DNA of 64,000 bases from assembly GCF_002897375.1 (NCBI RefSeq), contig NZ_BFAG01000010.1, positions 62,001-126,000 of the forward strand, written 5' to 3'. Positions within the stretch are counted from its first letter, which is position 1. Each line of letters starts with the position of its first letter. The notes beneath the pieces were generated by a model. It searched no databases. It was not told the origin of the DNA and was given only the letters and a program-made list of their open reading frames with translations. This DNA comes from Deinococcus aerius. Lineage in GTDB: Bacteria; Deinococcota; Deinococci; Deinococcales; Deinococcaceae. A program made the position numbers and the translations under genes. Positions 27,073 to 37,687 of the stretch are shown here, piece after piece.

Positions 27073-28053
27073 TTGCAAGCGCCCCTGCCCACCTCGGCAC
27101 GCCCCCGCCTGACCCCGCGCGCCCGCTGGGACAACTTTCAGCGGCGGTACGCGCCCTACATCTTCATCAGCCCGTTTTTCATCCTGTTCGCCATCTTCGG
27201 CCTGTTTCCCATCGTGTTCTCGCTGTACCTGGCCTTCCACTCGTGGCAGCCCGCCGCCGGGCTGGGCGACATGAAGCTCGTGGGCTGGCGCAACTTCACC
27301 GACAACCTCACCGACCCCACCTTCTGGCAGTCGCTGAGGAACACCATCGTCATCGGGCTGGAGTCGGGCATCCCGCAGCACCTGATCGCCATTCCGCTGG
27401 CGTTCGCCATCCACATGGGCCTGAGGCGGATGCAGGGCATCCTGACCGCCCTGTACTTCGCCCCCTACATCACGTCCGTCGTGGCGATCACGGTCATCTT
27501 CTTCACGCTCTTTAGCTGGCAGTACGGGGTGGTGAACGCGGTCCTGACCAGCCTGCACAACCTGCCCGTGATCGGCGGCCTCTTCCCGGAGGAGAAGATC
27601 AACTGGCTCGGGAACCGCAACTTCGTGCAGCCCGCCGTCGCCACCGTCGTGGTGTGGCGGTACGTCGGGTGGAACGTCGTGCTGTACCTCTCGGGTCTCC
27701 AGAGCATCCCGAAGGATCTGTACGAGGCGGCCAGCGTGGACGGCGCGACGACCTGGCAGCAGTTTCGCTTCATCACGCTGCCGCTGCTGCGCCCGATCAT
27801 GTTCGTGGCAGTCACGCTGACCCTGATCGGGAACCTGCAACTGTTCGAGGAGCCGTACATCCTGACGGGCGACTCGGGCGGCATCGGGAACATGGGCCTG
27901 ACGACCGTGATGTACATGTACCGCACGTACAACTTCTACGGCGACGCGGGGCTGGCGGCGGCGATGTCGTGGCTGCTCTTCATCGTGATCGGCGTGCTGA
28001 CCCTGGTGAACAACCGCATCTTCGGCCGCAGCGGCCTGGCGAGGGCCGACTGA
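27073..28053 (+). CDS. Sugar ABC transporter permease (MalF/UgpA type)
   Basis: A 326-residue inner-membrane permease with six main hydrophobic segments (YIFISPFFILFAIFGLFPIV first). The ATPase-coupling loop has the EAA signature YEAASVDGATTWQQFRFITLPLLRP. The start is TTG 27073, with an AAGGAG ribosome-binding site 10 bases before it. No ATG is better placed. It forms the translocation channel with the permease at 28078. It follows the binding-protein gene after an attenuator-like hairpin. Confidence 0.93.
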   Translation: MQAPLPTSARPRLTPRARWDNFQRRYAPYIFISPFFILFAIFGLFPIVFSLYLAFHSWQPAAGLGDMKLVGWRNFTDNLTDPTFWQSLRNTIVIGLESGIPQHLIAIPLAFAIHMGLRRMQGILTALYFAPYITSVVAITVIFFTLFSWQYGVVNAVLTSLHNLPVIGGLFPEEKINWLGNRNFVQPAVATVVVWRYVGWNVVLYLSGLQSIPKDLYEAASVDGATTWQQFRFITLPLLRPIMFVAVTLTLIGNLQLFEEPYILTGDSGGIGNMGLTTVMYMYRTYNFYGDAGLAAAMSWLLFIVIGVLTLVNNRIFGRSGLARAD

Positions 28054-28077
28054 TGCGCCTCCCCGAAAGGAACTGAC

Positions 28078-28946
<869 letters not shown>

Positions 28947-28950
<4 letters not shown>

Positions 28951-30212
28951 GGGTGCGGCGGTTCCTGCTCCCCCTCCTCCTGAGCGCCACCGCTTCCGCC
29001 GCCCCCGCCACGCTGACTGTTGCGGGTCCGGGCACCCCCATCGCCCCCCTCGCCGTGAACGGCTTCAACACGAGCTGGCAGATGCCGCTCGCGGAGGCCG
29101 TGGACGCGGTGCGTTCCGTCGCCCCCACCTCCCTGCGCTTTCCGGGCGGGAACGTGGGGGACGAGAACGACCTGACCGACAAGGCGCTGGCGTACTTCAA
29201 AGCGAACCTGGGGCTGACGGGCGGGAATACCGCCGCCATCGTTCAGACCCGGGTGTTCGCCACCCGTTCGGACGCCCGCAATCGTCCCGAGGACGCGGCT
29301 CAAGCTGCTCGTGATGCCAAAGCCCTAGGCCTCAATGTCACCTACTGGGAGATCGGCAACGAGCCCGACCTCTACGCGACCAACCGGGGCGACCCGAGCT
29401 GGACGCCGGAGCGGTACTGCCAGACCTTCCGCGCCCAACGCGGGGCCATCCTGGGGGTAGACCCGGGGGCGAAGTTCGCCGGACCCGCTGTCTCCAAGGG
29501 CACGGGTCCCGCGATGACGTTTCTCGAAGGCTTCGTCAAAGCCTGCGGGGACGTGGTGGACCTCCTGACCTGGCACGAGTACCCGACGGACGGCACGGCC
29601 ACGGACGAGGAGGCGCTGGCGACGGCGCCGAGCGTGACCCAGCACGTGGGCTTCGTGCGTGACGTGCTGCGCGACCCGGACCGCAATCCCCTCGGGCACA
29701 CGCGCGACATCAGGCTCGGCGTCACCGAGTACAGCCTGTCCTGGCGCAGCGACCGCCCCCGGCACCTCGCCGATCAGGTGGGGGCGCTGTGGGCCGCCGA
29801 GGCCGACCTGCGGCTCGCGGAGGCGGGGGTGAACGTCACGAGCTACTTTGCCATCGTCGCGGCGGGGAATCATGGCCTGGTGGACCTGGCGGGCGTTCCG
29901 CGCCCCACGCTTTACGCCTTCCAGCAACTCAAGCACTTCCGGGGCACCGCCCTGCCCGTGCAGTCCAGCGACCCCGCCCTGTGGCCACATCTTTCCGAGG
30001 ACGGCCCCCTCCGCACCCTGCTGGTGACGAACACGGCGACGGAAGCCCATCAGCTCACGACCAACATGCCCGGTTACACCCTGATCGGCGCCAAGACCTT
30101 TACCGAGCAGACCGTGCAGGACGAGGCGGACTTCATTCGTCTCAAGCTCGGTCCCACCCTCGACCTCCCCGGACGGTCCCTCACCCGGCTCGTCTACAAG
30201 CGCCTGCCCTAA
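28947..30212 (+). CDS. Secreted glycoside hydrolase, clan GH-A (family unresolved)
   Basis: A 421-residue (beta/alpha)8-barrel hydrolase with a signal peptide (RFLLPLLLSATASAAP). The acid/base is Glu139 in the WEIGNEPD motif, and the likely nucleophile is Glu261 in LGVTEYSLSW, placing it in retaining clan GH-A (GH39/GH44/GH51/GH79-like). SLRFPGGNVGDEND follows the usual first-strand pattern. A small beta-domain ends the protein. ATG 28947 overlaps the permease stop by four bases. The reading frame is open far upstream, but that region is inside the permease gene. Exact family and substrate (xylan, xyloglucan or arabinoside) need a profile search. Confidence 0.85.
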
Positions 30213-30242
30213 TCACATTCCATTCAGCCGAGGACCTGCTCC

Positions 30243-31583
<1,341 letters not shown>

Positions 31584-31593
31584 GACAAGTTCC

Positions 31594-31716
31594 GGTTGAA
31601 TAGTTCTGAAAGAACTATTCAACCCGACCGGAGGGAGAAGGAAAGGATACGGATTCCAGAATGGAGTTCTCCTTCGGCGCTTTCCCAGAGGAGAACGGAA
31701 TGGCCGGAATCCGTAT
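31594..31716 (+). repeat. Structured small repeat, copy A
   Basis: The element has two parts. First, a perfect 14-bp hairpin (31594-31607 with 31611-31624, 3-base loop). Then a larger nested structure with outer arms ATACGGATTCC (31647-31657) and GGAATCCGTAT (31706-31716), and an inner stem GTTCTCC (31666-31672) with GGAGAAC (31690-31696) closing a loop that contains GGCGCTTTCCC. The stretch CCGACCGGAGGGAG through AAAGGATACGG aligns closely with copy B at 53404-53430. It fills the gap between the GH1 and GH3 genes. Confidence 0.75.
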
Positions 31717-31774
31717 GCCGCGCCGGGCCGGGTTGGAAGGTCCCCCTCCAGCCCGCGTCCCCAAGGAGACCCGC

Positions 31775-33634
31775 ATGACCCACCCCCTGAGCCAAGAGCA
31801 CCGTGCCCTGATCGAGCGCCTCCTCGGCGAGATGACGCTGGGCGAGAAGATCGGGCAGATGACCCAGGCCGAGAAGAACAGCGTGCGGCGCGGCGACGTG
31901 GCCCGGTTGGGCCTGGGCTCGGTGCTCAGCGGGGGCGGGGGGAGCCCGAAGCCGAACACGCCGGAAGCGTGGCGCGCGATGGTCGGGGAGTTCATCCGCG
32001 AGTCGCTGGCCTCGCCGGTGGGGATTCCGCTGCTCTATGGGGTGGACGCCGTTCACGGGCACAACAACGTTCTCGGGGCGACCATCTTCCCGCACAACAT
32101 CGGGCTGGGGGCGACCCGGGACCCTGCCCTCGTGCGCCGCATCGGCCGGGCGACGGCGCTGGAGGTCGCGGCCACGAATGTCCGCTGGGACTTCGCCCCG
32201 GCGGTCAGCATTCCGCAGGACCTGCGCTGGGGCCGCACCTACGAGGGCTACAGCCAAGACCCGGCGCTCGTGACCGAACTCGCCACCGCCTACGTCGAGG
32301 GGCTGCGCGGTGATCGCTGGGACAGCCCGACCTCGGTGCTTCCCAGCGTCAAGCATTACGTGGCGGACGGGGCGACCGCCTTCGGCACCTCCAAGCGGGT
32401 GAACGAGCTGGGGATGATGTTCGACCAGACGCTCGCCCTGGCCCGGACGGGGGAGAGCCTGACCAAGCTGCGGCGGCTGGGTGCCTGGCAGATCGACCAG
32501 GGGGACAGCCCGATCGACGAGGCGACCCTGCGCGCTATTCACCTCCCGCCGTACGGGGCCGCTATCGAGGCGGGGGCGCTCAACGTCATGGCGTCCTACA
32601 GCTCCTGGCGGGGGCTCAGGATGCACGCTCACCGCTACCTGCTGAGTGGCGTGCTCAAGGGCGAGCTGGGGTTCCAGGGCTTCGTGGTCTCCGACTGGGA
32701 GGCCATCGACCAGATCCACCCCGGCGACTACCCCCGCTGCGTGGCCGACGCGGTCAATGCGGGCGTGGATATGGTGATGGTGCCCTTCGACCCCGAACGC
32801 TTCATCCGCACCCTGCGCGCGGAGGTGGAGGCCGGGCGGGTGAGCGGGGCCCGCATCGACGACGCCGTGCGCCGCATCCTGACCGCCAAGGCGGCGCTGG
32901 GCCTCTTCGAGCGGCCCTATACCGACGAGGCGCTGCTCTCCCTGGTCGGCTGCCCCGAACACCGCGCCCTCGCCCGGGAGGCCGTTCGCAAGTCCCTGGT
33001 CCTCCTCAAGAACGAGGGGAACGTCCTCCCCCTGTCCCCGGACCTGCCCGCCCTGCTCGTCGCGGGGGAGGCGGCGGACGACCTCGGCGCGCAGTGCGGC
33101 GGCTGGACGATCACCTGGATGGGCGGGCACGGCGCGGTCACGCCCGGCACCACCATCCTGGAGGGCCTGCGCCGCCAGTTCGGTCACCCCGCCCGGGTTC
33201 ACTTCGTCCCCGATGGAGACACGAACAGCCGCTACCCGGTCGGCCTGGCCGTCCTTGCCGAGGAACCATACGCCGAGGGCATGGGGGACCGCCGGGAACT
33301 GCGGCTGACCCCGAAGCACCTCGCGCTCCTCGCCCGCGTCCGGCGGCAGTGTGACCGGCTGGTGGTCGTGCTCCTCTCCGGCCGCCCCCTGGTGGTCACC
33401 GAGCAGGTGCCCGGGTGGGACGCCTTTGTCGCCGCCTGGCTCCCCGGCACCGAGGGGGACGGCGTGGCCGAGGTGCTGTGCGGCGCCGCGCCCTTCACCG
33501 GTCGCCTGGGCTTCGCCTGGCCGCTCTCGCAGGCGGACCTCGCCCGCACGCCGACGAGCCGGACCCTCTGGCAGATTGGGGCGGGGCTCACCCCGGCGTC
33601 CCGGGAGCCGACCCCCCTCTCCCCAACCCCTTAG
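31775..33634 (+). CDS. Cytoplasmic beta-glucosidase/beta-xylosidase, glycoside hydrolase family 3
   Basis: A 619-residue GH3 enzyme without a signal peptide. The TIM-barrel domain contains LGEMTLGEKIGQM, GIPLLYGVDAVHGHNNV, RWGRTYEGYSQDP, and the nucleophile Asp307 in GFVVSDWEAID. The alpha/beta sandwich domain follows from about residue 400 (REAVRKSLVLLKNEGNVLPL). The start is ATG 31775 with an AAGGAG ribosome-binding site. The frame is open upstream, but those codons belong to the structured repeat. It likely acts on imported oligosaccharides. It lies 7 bases upstream of a secreted paralogue. Confidence 0.96.
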   Translation: MTHPLSQEHRALIERLLGEMTLGEKIGQMTQAEKNSVRRGDVARLGLGSVLSGGGGSPKPNTPEAWRAMVGEFIRESLASPVGIPLLYGVDAVHGHNNVLGATIFPHNIGLGATRDPALVRRIGRATALEVAATNVRWDFAPAVSIPQDLRWGRTYEGYSQDPALVTELATAYVEGLRGDRWDSPTSVLPSVKHYVADGATAFGTSKRVNELGMMFDQTLALARTGESLTKLRRLGAWQIDQGDSPIDEATLRAIHLPPYGAAIEAGALNVMASYSSWRGLRMHAHRYLLSGVLKGELGFQGFVVSDWEAIDQIHPGDYPRCVADAVNAGVDMVMVPFDPERFIRTLRAEVEAGRVSGARIDDAVRRILTAKAALGLFERPYTDEALLSLVGCPEHRALAREAVRKSLVLLKNEGNVLPLSPDLPALLVAGEAADDLGAQCGGWTITWMGGHGAVTPGTTILEGLRRQFGHPARVHFVPDGDTNSRYPVGLAVLAEEPYAEGMGDRRELRLTPKHLALLARVRRQCDRLVVVLLSGRPLVVTEQVPGWDAFVAAWLPGTEGDGVAEVLCGAAPFTGRLGFAWPLSQADLARTPTSRTLWQIGAGLTPASREPTPLSPTP

Positions 33635-33641
33635 GAAGCGC

Positions 33642-35771
33642 ATGCATAAAACCCTCCTGACCGCCCTGCTCCTCACGGCCCCCGCCTCCGCCCAACCCGC
33701 GCCCTACCTCGACCCCAGCCTGCCCGCCGAGCGCCGCGTGGCGGACCTGCTGGGCCGCATGACGCTGGAGGAGAAGGTCGGGCAACTCGCGCAGATCGAC
33801 GTGCTGCGCCTGATGGGCCAGGGCGAGTGGGACCGCGGCCCCCTCAATCCCGAGTGGATGGAGAACGTCCTCGCGCGGCAGCATGTCGGATCCCTGCTCA
33901 GTGGCGGCGGCAATGCCCCCGTGCCCAACACCCCCGCGGCGTGGGCGCGGATGACGAACGACCTCCAGCGTTACGCCATCGAGCACTCCCGCCTGAAGAT
34001 CCCCATCCTGTACGGGGTGGACGCCGTTCACGGGCACAACAACGTCGTCGGCGCGACGATCTTCCCCCACAACCTGGGCCTGGGCGCCACCTTCGACCCC
34101 CCGCTTGCCCGCCGGATCGGCGAGGTCACGGCGCGGGCGCTGCGGGCCACCGGGATCACCTGGAACTTCTCCCCGGACGCCGACCTGGGCCGTGACCCCC
34201 GCTGGGGCCGCTTCTACGAGACCTGGGGCGAGGACCCCCTCCTCGCCTCCAGCATGGTCGCCGAGAACGTGCGCGGGCAGCAGGGGGACACGCTCGGCCC
34301 GAACGCGGTCGCCGCCACCCTCAAGCACTTCGCCGGGTACGGGGCGCCAATCGGCGGGAAGGACCGGGCCGACGCGCGCCTCACGGACGCGGAGCTGCGC
34401 GCGGTCCACCTGCCCCCCTTCCAGGCGGGGTTGGCAGCGGGGGTGGCAGCGGTCATGGTGAACAGCGGCTCGGTGAATGGCGTTCCCGGCCACGCCTCAG
34501 GGAAGCTGCTGACGGACGTGCTGCGAAAGAACCTCGGTTTCACCGGCGTCACGATCTCCGACTGGGAGGACGTAACCCGGCTCCAGACCGTCTACAAGGT
34601 GGCGCCGACGTACCGGGACGCGGTGCGTCTGGCGCTGACGGCGGGCGTGGACGTGTCGATGGTCCCCCATGACGCGCGGGGCTTCACCGGGGCGGTCCTC
34701 GACCTCGTGCGGGCGGGCGAGGTGCCGGTCTCGCGCATCGACGAGGCCGCCGGGCGCGTGCTGAACCTCAAGTTCAGACTCGGCCTGTTCGAGCGGCCGT
34801 ACGTGGACCCCGCCGGGGCGGAGGCGGCCGTCACCGCCGGGCGGGACCTCGCCCTGCGGGCCGCGCGCGAGTCGGTCACGTTGCTCGCCACGGATGGCCG
34901 GACGCTCCCGCTCGGAAAGACGGTGAAAAACGTCCTCGTGGTAGGGGAGAGGGCCCGCGATCCCCGCTCGCAACTCGGCGGCTGGACGGTGGGCTGGCAG
35001 GGGCTGCCGGAAGGGGAGAGCACCCGGGCGATCACGGTGCTGGACGGCATGAAAGCGGTCGTGCCACCTGGAACGAGCCTCGCCTACAGCCCCACTGTCC
35101 CCGCCAAGCCCTCTGTGGACACCCTCGTCGTCGTCGTGGGCGAACCGCCCCACGCGGAGGGCGAAGCGGACAATCCGGGGTTGGCCCTGCCGGACACCGA
35201 CCTCGCCCTGCTGCGGGCCGCGGTGGCGACCGGGAAGCCCGTCGTGGCCGTCCTCCTCGCCGGGCGGCCCCTCGTCCTGCCCGAGAATGTCCGCACCCGC
35301 CTCGCCGCCCTCGTGATGGCCTACCTGCCGGGCAGCGAGGGGGGGCGGGCGATTGCCGACGTGCTGTACGGCAACACCAACCCGAGTGGCCGCCTGCCCT
35401 TCACCTGGCCCCGCTCCGCCACCCAGGTGCCCGGAACGTATGACGAGCCCTTCCCCGGGGGCACGCCGCTCTACCCCTTCGGATACGGCCTGAGCTACAC
35501 GACCTTCTCGTACAGCGGGCTTCGGGCGACGGGCGACAGCATCACGGTCAACGTGACGAACATCGGAAAGGTCGCCGGAGCGCACACGGTCCTCGCGTTC
35601 GCGCGGCCAGCGGGCGCCGCTTCCCCCCTGAAACTCGCCGCCTTCGGGCGGGTCGTCCTCGGGCCCGGCGAGGCGCGCAACGTCTCCCTGTCCCTGCCCC
35701 GGGGCCTGTTCCCGGCGGGCGGGGCGGAGATCCGCGTCGGGGCCCTCCAGACGACCACCGAGCAGCCGTGA
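33642..35771 (+). CDS. Secreted glycoside hydrolase family 3 enzyme with fibronectin-III-like tail
   Basis: A 709-residue paralogue of the preceding GH3 enzyme, with a signal peptide (MHKTLLTALLLTAPASAQP). The barrel has LGRMTLEEKVGQLAQ, IPILYGVDAVHGHNNV, RWGRFYETWGEDP and nucleophile Asp307 in GVTISDWEDV. The sandwich domain and the PLYPFGYGLSYTTF motif lead into a C-terminal Fn3-like domain (TVNVTNIGKVAGAHTVLAF). The ribosome-binding site AGGAAG fits ATG 33642, seven bases after the previous stop. It would hydrolyse glucan or xylan ends outside the cell, feeding the ABC transporter. Confidence 0.96.
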   Translation: MHKTLLTALLLTAPASAQPAPYLDPSLPAERRVADLLGRMTLEEKVGQLAQIDVLRLMGQGEWDRGPLNPEWMENVLARQHVGSLLSGGGNAPVPNTPAAWARMTNDLQRYAIEHSRLKIPILYGVDAVHGHNNVVGATIFPHNLGLGATFDPPLARRIGEVTARALRATGITWNFSPDADLGRDPRWGRFYETWGEDPLLASSMVAENVRGQQGDTLGPNAVAATLKHFAGYGAPIGGKDRADARLTDAELRAVHLPPFQAGLAAGVAAVMVNSGSVNGVPGHASGKLLTDVLRKNLGFTGVTISDWEDVTRLQTVYKVAPTYRDAVRLALTAGVDVSMVPHDARGFTGAVLDLVRAGEVPVSRIDEAAGRVLNLKFRLGLFERPYVDPAGAEAAVTAGRDLALRAARESVTLLATDGRTLPLGKTVKNVLVVGERARDPRSQLGGWTVGWQGLPEGESTRAITVLDGMKAVVPPGTSLAYSPTVPAKPSVDTLVVVVGEPPHAEGEADNPGLALPDTDLALLRAAVATGKPVVAVLLAGRPLVLPENVRTRLAALVMAYLPGSEGGRAIADVLYGNTNPSGRLPFTWPRSATQVPGTYDEPFPGGTPLYPFGYGLSYTTFSYSGLRATGDSITVNVTNIGKVAGAHTVLAFARPAGAASPLKLAAFGRVVLGPGEARNVSLSLPRGLFPAGGAEIRVGALQTTTEQP

Positions 35772-35831
35772 GGCCAAACCCTGTACGCTGGCCCCGTCTC
35801 CTTTCCTCCTCTCTCCAGGGAGCGTGACCCC

Positions 35832-36926
35832 ATGAAACTCCGTGTCGGCGTCGTCGGTGCCGGGAACATCAGCCCGATCTACCTCCAGGCCCCCTCCAAG
35901 TTCTCCGCGCTGGAGGTCACCGCGATCAGCGACCTCGACCTCGACCGGGCGCGCTCCCGGGCGGAGGAGTTCGGCATTCCCCGCGCTCTGCCGCTCGACG
36001 AGTTGCTCTCCTCTGAAGATGTAGACGTGGTCCTCAACCTGACCGTCCCCGCCGCGCACGCGGACGTGTCGCTCGCCGCGCTGGGGGCGGGCAAGCACGT
36101 GTACTCCGAAAAGCCCCTCGCCACCGATCTGGAGGCCGGGCGGCGGGTGCTCGACCTGGCTACGGAACGGGGCCTGCGGGTGGGCTGTGCGCCCGACACG
36201 TTCCTGGGGGCAGGCTTGCAAACCGCCCGCAAGGCCCTCGACGACGGCCTGATCGGCGAGCCCGTCGCCGCGACCGCCTTCATGATGAGTCACGGCCCGG
36301 AACGCTGGCACCCCAACCCCGACTTCTTCTATCAGCCCGGCGCGGGGCCGATGTTCGACATGGGGCCGTACTACCTCACCGCCCTGGTGAACATGCTCGG
36401 CCCGGTGCGCCGCGTCACGTCCTCGGCCCGCGCCTCCCTGCCCGAGCGGGTGGCGGGGACGGAACCGGGCGGGCGGCGGATTCCGGTGAACACGCCGACC
36501 CACGTGGCGAGCGTCCTCGACTTCGAGGCCGGTCCCGTCGCCACCCTCGTCACCAGCTTCGATGTCTGGGCCGCCGACGTGCCCCGCATCGAGATCTACG
36601 GGACCGAGGGCACCCTCAGCCTCCCCGACCCGAACACCTTCGGCGGCCCGGTGAGGGTCCGGCGCATGCTGGAGGACGACTGGGAAACCCTCCCCCTGAC
36701 CCACCCCTTCGCGGAGAACAGCCGGGGCATCGGGCTCGCCGACATGGTGACGGCCCTGGGGAGCGGGCGGCCCCACCGGGCGAGCGGCGACCTCGCCCTG
36801 CACGTGCTGGAGATCATGCACGCGACCCTGCACGCCTCCGAGGCGGGGCGCCATATCGAGATCGAGTCCCGGCCCGGAAGGCCGGAGGCGCTGCCCGTGG
36901 CCGCGGGCGAGGAGGTGTTGCGATGA
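35832..36926 (+). CDS. Gfo/Idh/MocA family sugar dehydrogenase
   Basis: A 364-residue NAD(P)-dependent oxidoreductase. It has the nucleotide motif VGVVGAGNISPIYLQ and the catalytic-loop motif HVYSEKPLATDLEAG, followed by the substrate domain (PGAGPMFDMGPYYLTALVNMLGPV). In such loci these enzymes oxidise a glycoside or sugar, often at C3. The ribosome-binding site GGAG lies before ATG 35832. A TACGCT box (35784-35789) may give it its own promoter. The stop overlaps the next start as ATGA, so it is coupled to the sugar isomerase-like gene, a pairing typical of keto-sugar pathways. Confidence 0.92.
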   Translation: MKLRVGVVGAGNISPIYLQAPSKFSALEVTAISDLDLDRARSRAEEFGIPRALPLDELLSSEDVDVVLNLTVPAAHADVSLAALGAGKHVYSEKPLATDLEAGRRVLDLATERGLRVGCAPDTFLGAGLQTARKALDDGLIGEPVAATAFMMSHGPERWHPNPDFFYQPGAGPMFDMGPYYLTALVNMLGPVRRVTSSARASLPERVAGTEPGGRRIPVNTPTHVASVLDFEAGPVATLVTSFDVWAADVPRIEIYGTEGTLSLPDPNTFGGPVRVRRMLEDDWETLPLTHPFAENSRGIGLADMVTALGSGRPHRASGDLALHVLEIMHATLHASEAGRHIEIESRPGRPEALPVAAGEEVLR

Positions 36927-37687
36927 CGGGTGACCTGTCCGAACGGGTGGCGCTGCAACTGTACACGGTGCGGGACGCTGTGGCGCAGGACATTCTCGGC
37001 GTGCTGCGCCAGGTCGCCGCGATGGGCTACCGCGGGGTGGAGTTCGCGGGCTTCGGCGGCCTACCCCCGCGCCAGGTGCGCGAGGTGCTGGACGGCGAGG
37101 GCCTGAGCGCGGTGGCCTGCCACGTGGGCGCCGCGGCCCTGGAGAACGACTTCGAGGGCACGCTCGCCGGGGTGCGGGAGGTCGGGGCGAGCTACGCCGT
37201 CTGCCCCTGGATCGACCCGGCGGTCGCGCACGACGCCGGGCGCTGGGACGAGTTCGCCGCCCGGCTGGAGGGGTGGGCGCGCGGGGCCGAGGCGCAGGGC
37301 CTGCGGTTCGCCTACCACAACCACGTCTTCGAGTTCGAGGCCCGCCACGGGGACGACTCCGCGCTCGATCGCCTCTTCGCCCGGGCCCCGACCGTCCTGA
37401 TGGAACTCGACGCGGCCTGGGCGCACGCGGGCGGGGTGGACCCGGTCGCCTATCTCCACCAGTACGCGGGCCGGGTGCCCCTCCTGCACGTCAAGGACGT
37501 GACCGGGGCGCGCGAGACGGTCGAACTCGGCCAGGGGGAGGTGGACCTGACCGGCCTGCTCGCCGCGGCGCCGGGGGCGGGGGTGCAGTGGCTGATCGCC
37601 GAGCAGGACGAGTGCCAGCGGGACCCGATGGTGAGCGCGTCGGCCAACGCCCGCTGGCTGCAACGGGCGCTGGGCGCCGCCACCTAG
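36923..37687 (+). CDS. Sugar phosphate isomerase/epimerase-like TIM barrel protein
   Basis: A 254-residue xylose-isomerase-like (AP endonuclease family 2) protein. It begins VALQLYTVRDAV and has GYRGVEFAGFGG, a metal-site region LRFAYHNHVFEF, VLMELDAAWAHAGG, VPLLHVKDV, and the final WLIAEQDECQRDP. The metal-binding Glu/Asp/His set appears intact. It probably isomerises or epimerises the product of the dehydrogenase with which it shares an ATGA overlap. Its true substrate is not known. Confidence 0.92.
   Translation: MTGDLSERVALQLYTVRDAVAQDILGVLRQVAAMGYRGVEFAGFGGLPPRQVREVLDGEGLSAVACHVGAAALENDFEGTLAGVREVGASYAVCPWIDPAVAHDAGRWDEFAARLEGWARGAEAQGLRFAYHNHVFEFEARHGDDSALDRLFARAPTVLMELDAAWAHAGGVDPVAYLHQYAGRVPLLHVKDVTGARETVELGQGEVDLTGLLAAAPGAGVQWLIAEQDECQRDPMVSASANARWLQRALGAAT

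Noticed and set aside
31594..31624. 14-bp hairpin considered as a Rho-independent terminator after the GH1 gene
   Set aside because: No U-run follows on either strand, and the hairpin recurs with the structured repeat at 1039-1067, so repeat origin is the better explanation.
31661..31774. N-terminal extension of the cytoplasmic GH3 enzyme
   Set aside because: The codons come from the structured repeat, and the ATG at 31775 has a good ribosome-binding site and begins at the GH3 homology.
34497..36854. Long minus-strand frame opposite the second GH3 and dehydrogenase genes
   Set aside because: It overlaps two genes with clear catalytic motifs on the plus strand and shows no recognisable domain.
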